Shown here: piece after piece, positions 10,837 to 19,537 of the stretch
How the letters are laid out: each line of letters starts with the position of its first letter
Numbering within the stretch: the first letter of the stretch is position 1
Assembly (NCBI RefSeq): GCF_030433435.1
Contig: NZ_JANRHH010000029.1
Coordinates: forward strand, 124,001 to 188,000
DNA: 64,000 nt
Source of the DNA: Polycladomyces subterraneus
GTDB taxonomy: Bacteria > Bacillota > Bacilli > Thermoactinomycetales > JIR-001
Reading direction: 5' to 3'
Program-made: the position numbers and the translations under genes
The notes under the pieces: generated by a model
Seen by the model: the letters and a program-made list of their open reading frames with translations, nothing else
What the model was told of the DNA's origin: nothing
Database searches by the model: none

Positions 10837-11559
10837 ATGTCTTGGATTCAACGTTGGAAAGATATGCGGGAAGTCATCCGGGCGGATATCCAAGCCGTGT
10901 TTGACAGGGATCCGGCTGCGCGCAGCACACTGGAGGTTGTGTTGACTTACTCCGGTTTGCATGCGATTTGGATGCATCGGATCGCGCATGCACTCTATAA
11001 GCGAAAATGGTTTTTGTTGGCGAGAATCATTTCGCAGTTCAACCGCTTTCTGACAGGCATCGAAATCCATCCCGGCGCCAAAATCGGTAAAGGGTTGTTC
11101 ATTGATCACGGCATGGGTGTCGTGATCGGTGAAACGTGTGAAATCGGCGATTACGTCACCATTTATCAAGGGGTGACATTGGGGGGGACCGGCAAGGAAA
11201 AGGGAAAACGCCATCCCACGATCGAGGATCACGTGTTGATCGCATCCGGAGCCAAAGTATTGGGTTCCATGCGGATTGGACGCTGCTCCAAAATCGGAGC
11301 GGGTTCGGTCGTGTTGCGAGAAGTGCCTCCCCATTCCACCGTCGTGGGCGTCCCCGGACGCGTCGTCGTCCAAAATGGCAAGCGGGTTCCAAACGATTTG
11401 GATCACGTCAATTTGCCTGATCCGGTCGCGGATATGATTCGCTCGATGCAGGAGGAAATACGTCGTCTGCGTCAAGAATTGGACGCCTTGAAAAAGGGGC
11501 GGGAAGCTGAAGGAGGAGATAAACACGATGTCGGTGCAAATATACAACACGCTGACTAG
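10837..11559 (+). CDS. cysE: Serine O-acetyltransferase
   Basis: Makes O-acetylserine, the carbon skeleton for cysteine. The left-handed beta-helix hexapeptide repeats are obvious ([37 protein letters not shown]), with the catalytic Asp-His pair in FIDHG and the [15 protein letters not shown] loop. The ATG at 10837 follows GGGGGTGG and gives the standard N terminus. The C-terminal tail is charged, a possible short coiled coil ([24 protein letters not shown]). Its last 32 bases overlap the cysS start. Expression is controlled by the Cys T-box. Confidence 0.95.
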   Translation: MSWIQRWKDMREVIRADIQAVFDRDPAARSTLEVVLTYSGLHAIWMHRIAHALYKRKWFLLARIISQFNRFLTGIEIHPGAKIGKGLFIDHGMGVVIGETCEIGDYVTIYQGVTLGGTGKEKGKRHPTIEDHVLIASGAKVLGSMRIGRCSKIGAGSVVLREVPPHSTVVGVPGRVVVQNGKRVPNDLDHVNLPDPVADMIRSMQEEIRRLRQELDALKKGREAEGGDKHDVGANIQHAD

Positions 11560-12928
11560 AAAAAAAGAACCGTTGGAGACGGTCCAGCCCGGCAAAGTGA
11601 ACATGTACGTGTGCGGGCCGACCGTTTACAACTATATTCACATCGGCAACGCCCGGGTGTTCGTTTTTTTCGATGTGGTACGGCGTTACCTGCAATACAA
11701 AGGCTATGACGTAAAGTACGTGCAAAACTTCACCGATGTGGACGACAAGCTGATTCGAACGGCCAATGAAGAGGGAACGACCGTTCCGGAGGTTGCTGAG
11801 CGCTACATCCGCGCCTATTTCGAAGATATGGATGCGTTGGGTGTTCGCCGAGCGGATGTGCATCCGCGTGCGACAGAACACATCCCGGATATGATTGAGG
11901 CGATTCGCGAATTGATCGACAAGGGCTGGGCCTATGAACGGGACGGGGATGTGTACTATCGTGCGCTGAAGAAGGATGATTACGGCAAATTGTCTCACCA
12001 GGCGATCGCCGACCTGAAAGCGGGCGCGCGGATCGAGGTGAACGAGCGCAAGGAACACCCGCTTGATTTTGCCCTGTGGAAAAAAGCCAAACCAGGTGAG
12101 ATCAAATGGGATAGTCCATGGGGAGAAGGACGGCCCGGGTGGCATATCGAGTGCTCGGTCATGTCTCGCAAATATTTGGGTGAAACGCTCGATATCCACG
12201 CCGGCGGCAAGGACTTGTGTTTTCCGCACCACGAAAACGAAATCGCGCAGAGCGAGGCGCTGACGGGAAAACCGTTTGCCCGCTATTGGATGCACAATGA
12301 GTTTATCAACATGGGCGGCGAAAAAATGTCCAAGTCGCTCGGAAACATCGTCACGGTTTATGATTTGCGGAAACGATATCCGGCACGGGTGATCCGCTAT
12401 TTCCTGATCTCGGCTCATTACCGCAACCCAATCCAGTTCAGTGAAGAAGTGATAGATCAGCTGAAAAACGGATTGGAACGGATTGACAACGCCTGGTTCA
12501 ACTTGCGACACCGAATGACCGCGGCGACGGAAGGGTCCGCCGATCCTGCGGTGAAGGAACAGCTGAATACGTTGACAGCGCAATTTGAGGCGGCTATGGA
12601 CGACGACATGAACACCGCCAATGCGCTAAGTGTGTTGTTTGAAGCAGTCAAACTGGTGAACGAGACGGTGGCCCAACCGGTTGTGACGCTGGGAACACTG
12701 GAAGCATTGAAGGAGTGGATGACCACGTTCGGGGGAGAGATTTTGGGCTTGATCGAGCTGGAGGGGGAAGACACATTGGATCGGGAAATCGAAGCCCTGA
12801 TCGAAGAACGCCAAAAGGCGAGAAAACGCCGCGATTTTGCGCGGGCTGACGCAATTCGCGACCAGCTGGCTGCGATGGGGATCCTGTTGGAAGATACGCC
12901 GCAGGGTGTCCGGTGGCGGAGAAAATGA
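11528..12928 (+). CDS. cysS: Cysteinyl-tRNA synthetase
   Basis: Class I synthetase charging tRNA-Cys. Zinc ligands are in [10 protein letters not shown] and the later [10 protein letters not shown]...HHENE. The HIGH motif reads HIGNARV (near 38) and the KMSKS motif KMSKSLGN (near 266). 466 aa is typical. AGGAGGAGATAAACACG lies before the ATG, inside the end of cysE, so cysteine synthesis and charging are coupled under one T-box. The stop codon is overlapped by mrnC. Confidence 0.97.
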   Translation: MSVQIYNTLTRKKEPLETVQPGKVNMYVCGPTVYNYIHIGNARVFVFFDVVRRYLQYKGYDVKYVQNFTDVDDKLIRTANEEGTTVPEVAERYIRAYFEDMDALGVRRADVHPRATEHIPDMIEAIRELIDKGWAYERDGDVYYRALKKDDYGKLSHQAIADLKAGARIEVNERKEHPLDFALWKKAKPGEIKWDSPWGEGRPGWHIECSVMSRKYLGETLDIHAGGKDLCFPHHENEIAQSEALTGKPFARYWMHNEFINMGGEKMSKSLGNIVTVYDLRKRYPARVIRYFLISAHYRNPIQFSEEVIDQLKNGLERIDNAWFNLRHRMTAATEGSADPAVKEQLNTLTAQFEAAMDDDMNTANALSVLFEAVKLVNETVAQPVVTLGTLEALKEWMTTFGGEILGLIELEGEDTLDREIEALIEERQKARKRRDFARADAIRDQLAAMGILLEDTPQGVRWRRK

Positions 12929-13365
12929 GCGGACTTTCGGTTGGAATGACCCGGCGTCCGCTCCCCCGTTCCCCCGAACAGCTCAATCCGTTGGTGCTCG
13001 CCTATGTGGGCGATGCCGTTTATGAGTTGTATGTCCGTTATCATTTGTTGACTGAAGGTATCGTCAAGCCTCAGGAACTGCAGCAAGCGGCGATACGATA
13101 TGTATCGGCCGGGGCACAAGCAGCGGCATTTCACGATTGGGAACCGATGCTGACCGAAGAGGAGTTGGCCGTATGGCGCAGGGGTCGCAATGTGAAAAGT
13201 GGACGGGTGCCCAAACGGGCATCGGTATCCCAATACCGTATGAGTACCGGACTGGAAGCATTGGTCGGTTATTGGTATCTCACCGGACAGATCGGTCGGT
13301 TGACCGAGATGATGGAGCGGATGTTCCAAATGTCCCAATCGGATGTGGATGGTTCATCCGACTAG
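12925..13365 (+). CDS. mrnC: Mini-ribonuclease III
   Basis: Dimeric RNase III-like enzyme without a dsRNA-binding domain; in B. subtilis it matures 23S rRNA. The catalytic signature [18 protein letters not shown] is present near residue 28 and the second acidic helix is [14 protein letters not shown]. The start ATG overlaps the cysS stop (ATGA); an in-frame GTG at 12913 preceded by AGGG is the alternative and would add four residues. It lies between cysS and rlmB as in other Bacilli. Its stop codon TAG falls in a short repeat-like sequence (13362-13382). Confidence 0.93.
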   Translation: MSGLSVGMTRRPLPRSPEQLNPLVLAYVGDAVYELYVRYHLLTEGIVKPQELQQAAIRYVSAGAQAAAFHDWEPMLTEEELAVWRRGRNVKSGRVPKRASVSQYRMSTGLEALVGYWYLTGQIGRLTEMMERMFQMSQSDVDGSSD

Positions 13366-13515
13366 TCGTGTCTGGTGAATCCATCAAGCTGCAACGTTAA
13401 TCATGCCAGCGAAAACCTGACTGACAAAACTCATTGGCCATTCACTTAGTCATTCGACGAACCAAGAACCGGGTGACCGTTTTCTCTTGAGCGAGGGAAA
13501 ATGGTTCACCTTGGT
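13362..13515 (+). repeat. Degenerate repeat resembling the element at 51215-51437
   Basis: The left edge CTAGTCGTGTCTGGTGAATC aligns with the ends of the elements at 51215 and 53360. The right edge carries only a partial inverted match (ATGGTTCACC). The interval to rlmB otherwise holds no gene. Confidence 0.35.
13472..13510 (+). other. Hairpin upstream of rlmB
   Basis: GGTGACCGTTTTCTC and GAGGGAAAATGGTTCACC form a long imperfect stem with a 6-base loop, ending 40 bases before the rlmB start. No U-tract follows. It lies at the right edge of the degenerate repeat. Confidence 0.5.
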
Positions 13516-13549
13516 CAATTCTTTCAAAACACGGAAGAAGGCGAGAACG

Positions 13550-14284
13550 ATGAAGACAGAATGGATTATGGGGAGGCAATCCGTGCATGAAGCACTGAAA
13601 GCGGGCAGGGAGATAGAAAAAGTGCTAATCGCCGAAGGCGCAGGCAAGGGTGTCCAGTCCCTGATCCGCGTGGCAAAGGAACGGGGGATTCCCGTTCAGC
13701 ATGCGCCTCGGAACCGATTGGACCAATTGGCGGACGGTGGTCATCATCAGGGGGTACTCGCTCTGGTAACCGCTTATCGTTACGCATCGGTGGATGAGCT
13801 GTTCGAGCGTGCGCAATCCCGTAATGAACCCCCGTTTTTTGTGTTGTTGGACGGCATCGAAGATCCCCACAACCTGGGCTCTATTTTGCGCACGGCGGAT
13901 GCGGCCGGCGTCCATGGCGTGATCATACCCAAACGGCGAGCGGTCGGGCTTACGAAGGTGGTGGCCAAAACGTCTGCCGGCGCGATCGAGTATGTACCAG
14001 TGGCCCGCGTCACCAATCTGAACCGGATGGTGGAAGAGCTGAAGGAAGCAGGATTGTGGATTGTGGGTGCGGACGCCTCGGCAGCGCATTCTTTCGACGA
14101 GATTGACTACACTGTTCCCGTCGCGCTCGTTATAGGGAATGAGGGACAAGGGATTAGCCGATTGATGAAAGAGAAATGCGATTACCTGGTGCAGTTGCCG
14201 ATGGCCGGGCGGGTGGCTTCTCTCAATGCGTCAGTCGCTGCCGGTTTGATGATGTACGAGGTATTTCGCACACGGCGCCGATAG
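13550..14284 (+). CDS. rlmB: 23S rRNA 2'-O-methyltransferase RlmB (SpoU/TrmH family)
   Basis: SPOUT-fold methyltransferase predicted to methylate a 23S rRNA guanosine (G2251 in E. coli). The N-terminal substrate-binding domain is GRQSVHEALKAGREIEKVLI. The three knot motifs are LDGIEDPHNLGSILRTADAA (near 100), VIGNEGQGISRL (near 193) and LNASVAAGLMMYEVFR (near 222). The ATG at 13550 follows GAAGAAGGCGAG; an upstream in-frame TTG at 13487 would add a non-conserved 21 residues and lies in a hairpin. Confidence 0.93.
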   Translation: MKTEWIMGRQSVHEALKAGREIEKVLIAEGAGKGVQSLIRVAKERGIPVQHAPRNRLDQLADGGHHQGVLALVTAYRYASVDELFERAQSRNEPPFFVLLDGIEDPHNLGSILRTADAAGVHGVIIPKRRAVGLTKVVAKTSAGAIEYVPVARVTNLNRMVEELKEAGLWIVGADASAAHSFDEIDYTVPVALVIGNEGQGISRLMKEKCDYLVQLPMAGRVASLNASVAAGLMMYEVFRTRRR

Positions 14285-14296
14285 CGGGGGAACAGC

Positions 14297-14806
14297 ATGG
14301 AAGAGTGGCTGATAGTCGACGGTTACAATGTGATTGGCGCCCAGCCCGACGTGGAATGGTTGGGCGATTCCCTGGAAGAGGCGCGAGACAGGCTTGTACG
14401 TGCGTTGTCCGAATATCAGTCGCTGTCGGGGAGAAAAGTTGTCCTGGTTTTTGATGCGCATCGGGTTCCGGGAGCGGGTGCCAAGCTGTTGGAGCAGAAA
14501 ATCACCATTCATTACACCAAACAGCATGAGACGGCGGATGAATGTATCGAAAAACTGGTGCGCAAATTGAGTGGAGAACATCGACGAATCTATGTGGCCA
14601 CGTCCGACTACCTGGAACAACGCCTGATCTTCGGACAAGGGGCGTATCGAATCAGTGCACGTGAACTGTTGCGCGAGATGAGAAGTGCCAAGCAGGAGGC
14701 GACCCGGGAAATGCAGGAACGGCACCCTCTCAAAAGGCCCACGCTGGGACAGGGGCTAAAGGCGGAAATATGGCGCAAATTAGAAGGTTGGAGAAGGAAA
14801 AAATAG
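14297..14806 (+). CDS. rae1: NYN/PIN-fold ribosome-associated endoribonuclease Rae1 (YacP)
   Basis: YacP/Rae1 family, a PIN-like nuclease that in B. subtilis cleaves mRNAs in the ribosomal A site. The acidic catalytic residues are in LIVDGYNVIG (residue 8), LVFDAHRVPG (near 53) and the ADECIEK and YVATSDYLEQ segments. The C terminus is very basic (LGQGLKAEIWRKLEGWRRKK). 169 aa is the usual length. It starts 12 bases after rlmB and is followed by sigH, the normal order. Confidence 0.92.
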   Translation: MEEWLIVDGYNVIGAQPDVEWLGDSLEEARDRLVRALSEYQSLSGRKVVLVFDAHRVPGAGAKLLEQKITIHYTKQHETADECIEKLVRKLSGEHRRIYVATSDYLEQRLIFGQGAYRISARELLREMRSAKQEATREMQERHPLKRPTLGQGLKAEIWRKLEGWRRKK

Positions 14807-14814
14807 GGGAAAAT

Positions 14815-14844
14815 TTGACGTTTTTGTTGCAAGTCAGATATAAT
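14815..14844 (+). promoter_or_regulatory. SigA promoter for sigH
   Basis: TTGACG (14815-14820), an 18-base spacer and a perfect TATAAT (14839-14844). It starts 9 bases after the rae1 stop and about 45 bases before the sigH start. In B. subtilis the sigH promoter is repressed by AbrB; no operator can be told apart by eye here. Confidence 0.8.
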
Positions 14845-14889
14845 AAGTTTACCCTGGGCTTTCCAGCAAACGTGGTCGGAGGGATGAGA

Positions 14890-15546
14890 GTGAGCGCAAA
14901 CCTTCAAACCAGTGTACGGGACACGGTGAACTATGAAACGATGACCGATGAACAGCTGGTGGACGGTGTGCGGATGGGGGACAGTGGGGCGTTGGAGTAT
15001 TTGATCCACAAGTATAAAAATTTCGTCCGTGCCAAGGCGCGCTCATACTTTTTGATCGGCGCCGATCATGAGGACATCGTGCAGGAAGGGATGATTGGCC
15101 TTTACAAAGCGATTCGCGACTTTCGCGGGGACAAGCTTGCCTCGTTCAAGGCGTTTGCGGAACTGTGCATCACGCGGCAGATAATCACGGCCATCAAGAC
15201 GGCGACGCGTCAGAAACACATTCCGCTGAACTCTTATGTGTCGTTGGACAAGCCCATCTATGACGAAGACTCGGACAGAACGCTCATGGATATCCTGACC
15301 GGCGGCCGGGTGTCCGATCCGGAGGAGTTGTACATCAACCAGGAAGAATACGATGACATAGAGGATAAAATGTCACAAATCCTGAGTGAATTGGAACGGC
15401 AGGTATTGATGCTCTACCTGGACGGCCGCTCGTATCAGGAAATCGCGGTTGACTTGAATCGACACGTCAAGTCAATCGACAATGCCTTGCAACGCGTCAA
15501 ACGCAAACTGGAACGATACCTGGAAGTACGCGAAGTCACCCTGTAA
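14890..15546 (+). CDS. sigH: RNA polymerase sigma factor SigH
   Basis: Transition-state sigma factor that drives early sporulation genes. Region 2 is complete (LEYLIHKYKNFVRAKARSYF...DHEDIVQEGMIGLYKAIRDF) and region 4 has the helix-turn-helix LDGRSYQEIAVDLNRHVKSI. The GTG at 14890 is preferred: TCGGAGGG lies 6 bases upstream, whereas the ATG at 14884 directly abuts it. 218 residues matches SigH. It has its own promoter and a terminator region behind it. Confidence 0.94.
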   Translation: MSANLQTSVRDTVNYETMTDEQLVDGVRMGDSGALEYLIHKYKNFVRAKARSYFLIGADHEDIVQEGMIGLYKAIRDFRGDKLASFKAFAELCITRQIITAIKTATRQKHIPLNSYVSLDKPIYDEDSDRTLMDILTGGRVSDPEELYINQEEYDDIEDKMSQILSELERQVLMLYLDGRSYQEIAVDLNRHVKSIDNALQRVKRKLERYLEVREVTL

Positions 15547-15559
15547 CGCTGAACCGCCG

Positions 15560-15582
15560 CTTCCCGCCCCCCTTGCGGGAAG
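15560..15582 (+). other. Hairpin after sigH
   Basis: CTTCCCGC / GCGGGAAG form an 8-bp stem with a 7-base loop, without a U-tract, 14 bases after the sigH stop. It may stabilise the 3' end. Confidence 0.45.
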
Positions 15583-15652
15583 TGCGATGTCATGTGGTAG
15601 TTATTCGACAGAAACCCCCAAAATCCTCTTGACTGTGTAAAAAAATTGTAAA

Positions 15653-15682
15653 ACCCCGTCGACAGACGCGGGGTCTTTTTTT
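15653..15682 (+). terminator. Terminator downstream of sigH
   Basis: ACCCCG ... CGGGGT with an inner TCGACAGACG segment is followed by CTTTTTTT. It separates sigH from the rpmG-secE-nusG unit. Confidence 0.8.
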
Positions 15683-15804
15683 AGGCAACAAGCGGGGAAT
15701 CGAGACAGATCATATCAGACGAAACCTAGAAGATGGGTTATAGACAGCGCCAGTTTTGGCTTTTACTTATTTTGTCTATAATGAGAGAAACAAGTGGGAC
15801 CTGT

Positions 15805-15833
15805 TTGACACCCGTCAGGCCTTGTGCTAAAGT
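15805..15833 (+). promoter_or_regulatory. SigA promoter for rpmG-secE-nusG
   Basis: TTGACA (15805-15810), a 17-base spacer and TAAAGT (15828-15833). A second weaker candidate with TATAAT lies near 15777-15782. The interval 15683-15804 holds nothing else recognisable. Confidence 0.65.
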
Positions 15834-15904
15834 GGATAGGGTATGTTATATTCCGGTACATTATGGCCGTTTTGGCCGTCGGCATAAGCAAGGAGGTGTG
15901 TCAC

Positions 15905-16054
15905 ATGCGGGTCACGATCACGTTGGCTTGCACCGAGTGTGGGGAGCGTAACTACACCACTAGCAAAAATAAGCGGAAACACCCGGATCGTCTTGAGTTC
16001 CGGAAACACTGCCCCCGCTGCAACGCTCACAAGGTGCATCGCGAGACCAAATAA
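15905..16054 (+). CDS. rpmG: 50S ribosomal protein L33 (zinc-ribbon form)
   Basis: 49-residue large-subunit protein near the exit-tRNA site. It keeps both CxxC pairs (CTEC and CPRC), so it is the zinc-binding form, expected to be replaced by a Cys-free paralogue elsewhere under zinc starvation. AAGGAGGTG lies upstream of the ATG. It heads the rpmG-secE-nusG operon. Confidence 0.95.
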   Translation: MRVTITLACTECGERNYTTSKNKRKHPDRLEFRKHCPRCNAHKVHRETK

Positions 16055-16087
16055 TGATTGATCGCTTAAACATTTGGGGGGACGCTC

Positions 16088-16312
16088 ATGGGTTTGCTAG
16101 GTCGCCTCGGCTCCGGTATTTCCAAAAGCATATCCGGCACCGCCCAGTTTTTCCGGAGCGGGATCGCCGAGCTGAAAAAGGTGCGCTGGCCCAACCGGCA
16201 AGAGTTGATCAGCTATACGACGGTCGTCATCGTGACAGTGACGATTCTCACCCTCTTCTTTGCGGCTGTAGACTTTGTGATTGGTCATTTGCTGGAATTG
16301 CTCACAAGGTGA
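16088..16312 (+). CDS. secE: Preprotein translocase subunit SecE
   Basis: Clamp subunit of the SecYEG channel. The conserved amphipathic stretch ELKKVRWPNRQELISYT (residues 28-44) is followed by a single transmembrane helix (TVVIVTVTILTLFFAAVDFVI). The 74-aa single-helix form is normal for Gram-positives. GGGGGGACGC lies before the ATG. Confidence 0.95.
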   Translation: MGLLGRLGSGISKSISGTAQFFRSGIAELKKVRWPNRQELISYTTVVIVTVTILTLFFAAVDFVIGHLLELLTR

Positions 16313-16371
16313 GACGGCGTCGTCGAAATTACGCCATAAGGGGGGGACAGGGTGCGATTCGGCCCTGAATC

Positions 16372-16905
16372 ATGGAGAAGAATTGGTATGTTGTTCACAC
16401 TTATTCCGGCTACGAAAACAAAGTGAAAACCAACCTGGAAAAGCGCGTGCGCTCGATGGATATGGAGGACAAGATTTTCCGCGTTCTCGTTCCGACTGAA
16501 GAAGAGATCGAGCACAAGGACGGCAAGAAGAAAACCGTCCAGCGCAAGGTTTTTCCGGGATATGTCCTTGTGGAGATGATCATGACGGACGACTCTTGGT
16601 ATGTCGTGCGCAACACGCCGGGAGTCACGGGGTTCGTCGGATCATCCGGAGCCGGTTCCAAGCCCACTCCCCTTATGCCGGAAGAAGTGCATGCGATTCT
16701 GCGTCAAATGGGGATGGAAGAGGCGCGTCCCAAAGTGGACTTTGCCGTCCATGATAACGTCAAAGTCAAGGAAGGACCTTTCGCGAATTTTGTCGGAACC
16801 ATCGAAGAGGTGGATGCGAGCCGGGGCAAGCTGAAAGTGCTTGTCAACATGTTTGGGCGCGAAACTCCGGTGGAGCTGGACTTTGCCCAAGTGGAGAAAA
16901 TTTGA
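16372..16905 (+). CDS. nusG: Transcription termination/antitermination factor NusG
   Basis: RNAP-associated elongation factor with an NGN domain ([23 protein letters not shown] ... [30 protein letters not shown]) and a C-terminal KOW domain ([38 protein letters not shown]). 177 aa is normal. An in-frame TGA at 16366 forces the start to the ATG at 16372, which lacks a good ribosome binding site; the strong GGGGGGG at 16340-16346 instead sits before a GTG at 16352 in another frame. Confidence 0.96.
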   Translation: MEKNWYVVHTYSGYENKVKTNLEKRVRSMDMEDKIFRVLVPTEEEIEHKDGKKKTVQRKVFPGYVLVEMIMTDDSWYVVRNTPGVTGFVGSSGAGSKPTPLMPEEVHAILRQMGMEEARPKVDFAVHDNVKVKEGPFANFVGTIEEVDASRGKLKVLVNMFGRETPVELDFAQVEKI

Positions 16906-16973
16906 AGCGATCACATCTTCCCCTCGGGTACCTGTTTGTGTTAAAGTGTATATGTTTTGGGATCCCCTTCGGG

Positions 16974-17010
16974 GGTTCGGGGGTCGTCCGTTGATGGGCG
17001 AACCTTTTTT
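16974..17010 (+). terminator. Terminator or attenuator between nusG and rplK
   Basis: GGTTCG (16974-16979) pairs with CGAACC (16999-17004) around an internally foldable GC-rich loop and runs into TTTTTT. A second small hairpin (ATCCCC-TTCG-GGGGTT) lies just upstream. It is 55 bases before the rplK start, so it may be regulated read-through rather than an operon end. Confidence 0.6.
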
Positions 17011-17064
17011 CCGTGGGAGGGTGCGACCCGAAAGAACCACATTTTTGTAAGGAGGTTGGTTGGC

Positions 17065-17490
17065 GTGGCCAAAAAAGTCATCAAAGTGGTCAAGCTGCAA
17101 ATCCCCGCTGGTAAAGCCAACCCGGCGCCGCCGGTCGGTCCTGCGCTGGGTCAAGCCGGGGTCAACATCATGGGATTCTGCAAAGAGTTCAACGCGCGTA
17201 CCGCAGACCAAGCGGGGCTGATCATTCCGGTTGAGATCACGGTGTATGAAGACCGTTCGTTCACCTTCATCACCAAAACCCCGCCGGCGGCCGTGTTGCT
17301 CAAAAAAGCGGCCGGCATAGAGTCCGGTTCCGGTGAGCCGAATAAAAAGAAAGTGGCCAAAGTGACGCGGGACAAAGTGCGCGAAATCGCCGAGCTGAAA
17401 ATGCCTGATCTGAACGCGGCTTCGGTGGAAGCGGCGATGCGCATGGTAGAAGGTACCGCCCGCAGCATGGGAATTGAAATCGTAGACTGA
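17065..17490 (+). CDS. rplK: 50S ribosomal protein L11
   Basis: Forms the GTPase-associated centre with 23S rRNA and L10-L12. The N-terminal [25 protein letters not shown] with the thiostrepton-site prolines, and the C-terminal rRNA-binding domain ([20 protein letters not shown]), are intact; 141 aa. The start is GTG, with GGAGG 9 bases upstream, giving the canonical MAKKV N terminus. Confidence 0.97.
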   Translation: MAKKVIKVVKLQIPAGKANPAPPVGPALGQAGVNIMGFCKEFNARTADQAGLIIPVEITVYEDRSFTFITKTPPAAVLLKKAAGIESGSGEPNKKKVAKVTRDKVREIAELKMPDLNAASVEAAMRMVEGTARSMGIEIVD

Positions 17491-17583
17491 TCGGATAGAG
17501 GATCTGTCGCAGTTGTCGCCGCCACGGGTGATGGCTGCAAGTGGGAGGATTATCCGTTATGACCACGAAAGGAGGAAGCAACC

Positions 17584-18282
17584 GTGGCTAAGCATGGGAA
17601 AAAGTATCTCGAAGCAATTAAAAAAGTAGACCGGGAAAAGCAATACGATCCGACCGAAGCGCTCCAACTGGTAAAAGAGCTGGCTTCGGCCAAATTCGAT
17701 GAGACGGTGGAAGCGGCGTTCCGTCTGGGGATCGACACCAAACGCGCGGACCAACAAGTGCGCGGAGCCGTGGTTCTGCCGCATGGTACCGGAAAAACCA
17801 AACGGGTGCTGGTTTTCGCCAAAGGGGAGAAAGCCAAAGAGGCGGAACAAGCCGGTGCCGACTATGTGGGCGATGAAGACCTGATCAACAAAGTGAGCCA
17901 AGGCTGGTTCGATTTCGACGTGGTGGTGGCCACCCCGGATATGATGGGTCAAGTCGGGAAACTGGGCCGCATCCTGGGTCCCAAAGGCTTGATGCCCAAC
18001 CCGAAAACGGGAACTGTCACCTTTGATGTAGCCAAAGCGGTTCAGGAGATCAAAGCCGGTAAAATCGAATACCGCGCCGACAAAGCCGGTAACGTTCATG
18101 CACCGATCGGCAAGGTTTCCTTTGACGTCGAGAAACTGGTGGAAAACCTGCAAACCCTGGCTGAAGCACTGATCAAAGCCAAACCGGCTGCGGCAAAAGG
18201 GCAATACATGAAGAGTGTGACCGTTTCTTCCACCATGGGACCGGGCATCTCGATCAACCCGGGACGGTTCATGGGCCGATAA
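17584..18282 (+). CDS. rplA: 50S ribosomal protein L1
   Basis: L1-stalk protein that helps release deacylated tRNA; often a translational repressor of the rplKA mRNA. The signature [21 protein letters not shown] is present around residue 125-145. 232 aa. The start is GTG after AAAGGAGG. rplK lies 93 bases upstream. Confidence 0.97.
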   Translation: MAKHGKKYLEAIKKVDREKQYDPTEALQLVKELASAKFDETVEAAFRLGIDTKRADQQVRGAVVLPHGTGKTKRVLVFAKGEKAKEAEQAGADYVGDEDLINKVSQGWFDFDVVVATPDMMGQVGKLGRILGPKGLMPNPKTGTVTFDVAKAVQEIKAGKIEYRADKAGNVHAPIGKVSFDVEKLVENLQTLAEALIKAKPAAAKGQYMKSVTVSSTMGPGISINPGRFMGR

Positions 18283-18297
18283 AAACTTGTTCTGTTC

Positions 18298-18331
18298 TTG
18301 ACAATGTCGGACCCATTGGTTATGCTATAAG
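18298..18331 (+). promoter_or_regulatory. Promoter for rplJ-rplL
   Basis: TTGACA (18298-18303) with a 17-base spacer to TATGCT (18321-18326); five bases further an extended -10 TGCTATAAG is an alternative. It lies between rplA and the L10 leader. Confidence 0.65.
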
Positions 18332-18363
18332 CGTTTGTTTGGTTGCTTGACAATTGAACACCC

Positions 18364-18420
18364 GCTTCTACCGTAGACAGCAGGTGCCGCCGGCTTAATA
18401 TCCTGCCGAGGTAGGGATTC
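18364..18420 (+). ncRNA. Ribosomal protein L10 leader
   Basis: The conserved L10-leader core is visible: CTACCGTAGACAGCAGGTGC ... TTAATATCCTGCCGAGGTAG, with paired CTACC/GGTAG and GCAGG/CCTGC arms separated by the internal loop that mimics the L10-binding site of 23S rRNA. L10(L12) binding is known to favour a downstream terminator, which is also present (18449-18476). Confidence 0.92.
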
Positions 18421-18448
18421 CGATTCGTATTGATAGAGGATTTTCCCG

Positions 18449-18476
18449 GCCTTCGTGTGTCTGCGAAGGCTTTTTT
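18449..18476 (+). terminator. L10-leader attenuator terminator
   Basis: A perfect 7-bp stem GCCTTCG / CGAAGGC with an 8-base loop followed by six U residues, 30 bases before rplJ. Confidence 0.88.
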
Positions 18477-18505
18477 GTTTGCAATCCCTGCGAGGAGGTG
18501 TGACG

Positions 18506-19018
18506 ATGTCCAAAGCGATCGAAAAGAAGAAACAAGTCGTGGCGGAGATCGTGGAAAAGCTGAAAACCAGCAAAAGCACGATTTTGACGGATTACCGCGG
18601 TCTCACCGTCGCTGAAATGACCGAGCTGCGGAAGCAGTTGCGCGAAGCCGGCGTCGAGTTTAAGGTGTTGAAAAACACGTTGACCCGCCGTGCGACCGAA
18701 GAAGTGGGCCTGTCTGAGCTGAACGAATCCCTGACCGGGCCGACCGCCATTGCATTCAGCTACGATGATGTGGTAGCGCCGGCGAAGATCCTGCACAAAT
18801 TCGCCAAAGACCACGAAGCGCTGGAAATCAAAGGCGGCGTGGTAGAAGGCAGCATCGTCAGCCTGGATGAAGTGAAGGCGCTGGCGGAACTGCCGTCTCG
18901 CGAAGGGCTCTTGTCCATGTTGCTCAGCGTATTGCAGGCGCCGATGCGGAACTTTGCCCTGGCTGTCAAAGCGGTGGCCGACAAAAACGGAGAAGCGGGC
19001 GAAGCGGCGGAAGCCTGA
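18506..19018 (+). CDS. rplJ: 50S ribosomal protein L10
   Basis: Base of the L12 stalk. The N-terminal rRNA-binding domain includes [25 protein letters not shown] and [12 protein letters not shown]; the C-terminal helix binds L7/L12 dimers. The ATG at 18506 has GAGGAGGTG 6 bases upstream, giving 170 aa. It is controlled by its own leader. Confidence 0.97.
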   Translation: MSKAIEKKKQVVAEIVEKLKTSKSTILTDYRGLTVAEMTELRKQLREAGVEFKVLKNTLTRRATEEVGLSELNESLTGPTAIAFSYDDVVAPAKILHKFAKDHEALEIKGGVVEGSIVSLDEVKALAELPSREGLLSMLLSVLQAPMRNFALAVKAVADKNGEAGEAAEA

Positions 19019-19105
19019 TGCACCGAATCTGTTTGCCGGCACAATGAGCCGGAACCATTTTCACTTGCAAATTCCATTTGATCTGATACAAGGAGGTTGT
19101 TTCGC

Positions 19106-19471
19106 ATGACCAAAGAGCAAATCATTGAAGCGATTAAAGGCATGAGCGTGCTCGAACTGAATGAATTGGTGAAAGCGATCGAGGAAGAATTCGGCGTGAC
19201 CGCTGCCGCTCCCGTGGCTGTTGCTGCTCCGGGTGCTGCTGCGGATGCTGCTGCCGAAAAAACCGAATTCGATGTCATCCTGGCGGATGCGGGTGCTTCC
19301 AAAATCAACGTTATCAAAGTGGTACGCAGCATTACCGGCCTCGGCCTGAAAGAAGCCAAAGCGTTGGTCGATGGTGCGCCGAGCCCGGTCAAAGAAGGCG
19401 TCTCCAAAGAAGAAGCCGAAAACATCAAATCCCAACTGGAAGAAGCCGGTGCGAAGGTGGAACTCAAGTAA
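19106..19471 (+). CDS. rplL: 50S ribosomal protein L7/L12
   Basis: Multicopy stalk protein that recruits translational GTPases. An N-terminal dimerisation domain ([31 protein letters not shown]), an Ala-rich hinge (residues 33-53) and the C-terminal factor-binding domain ([13 protein letters not shown]...[20 protein letters not shown]) are complete; 121 aa. AAGGAGG precedes the ATG at 19106. Confidence 0.97.
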   Translation: MTKEQIIEAIKGMSVLELNELVKAIEEEFGVTAAAPVAVAAPGAAADAAAEKTEFDVILADAGASKINVIKVVRSITGLGLKEAKALVDGAPSPVKEGVSKEEAENIKSQLEEAGAKVELK

Positions 19472-19485
19472 CCACCCGCCGGTTG

Positions 19486-19519
19486 ACCCGCCGGCAAGTG
19501 GGCCGGCGGGTTGTTTTTT
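19486..19519 (+). terminator. Terminator after rplL
   Basis: A perfect 10-bp stem ACCCGCCGGC / GCCGGCGGGT is followed by TGTTTTTT. It lies only about 20 bases before the methyltransferase start, so some read-through is likely needed for that gene. Confidence 0.85.
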
Positions 19520-19537
19520 CATCAGGAGGAACGTCAC

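Noticed and set aside
13487-13549. Upstream TTG start for rlmB
   Set aside because: The added 21 residues are not conserved in RlmB and fall within the upstream hairpin; the ATG at 13550 has its own site.
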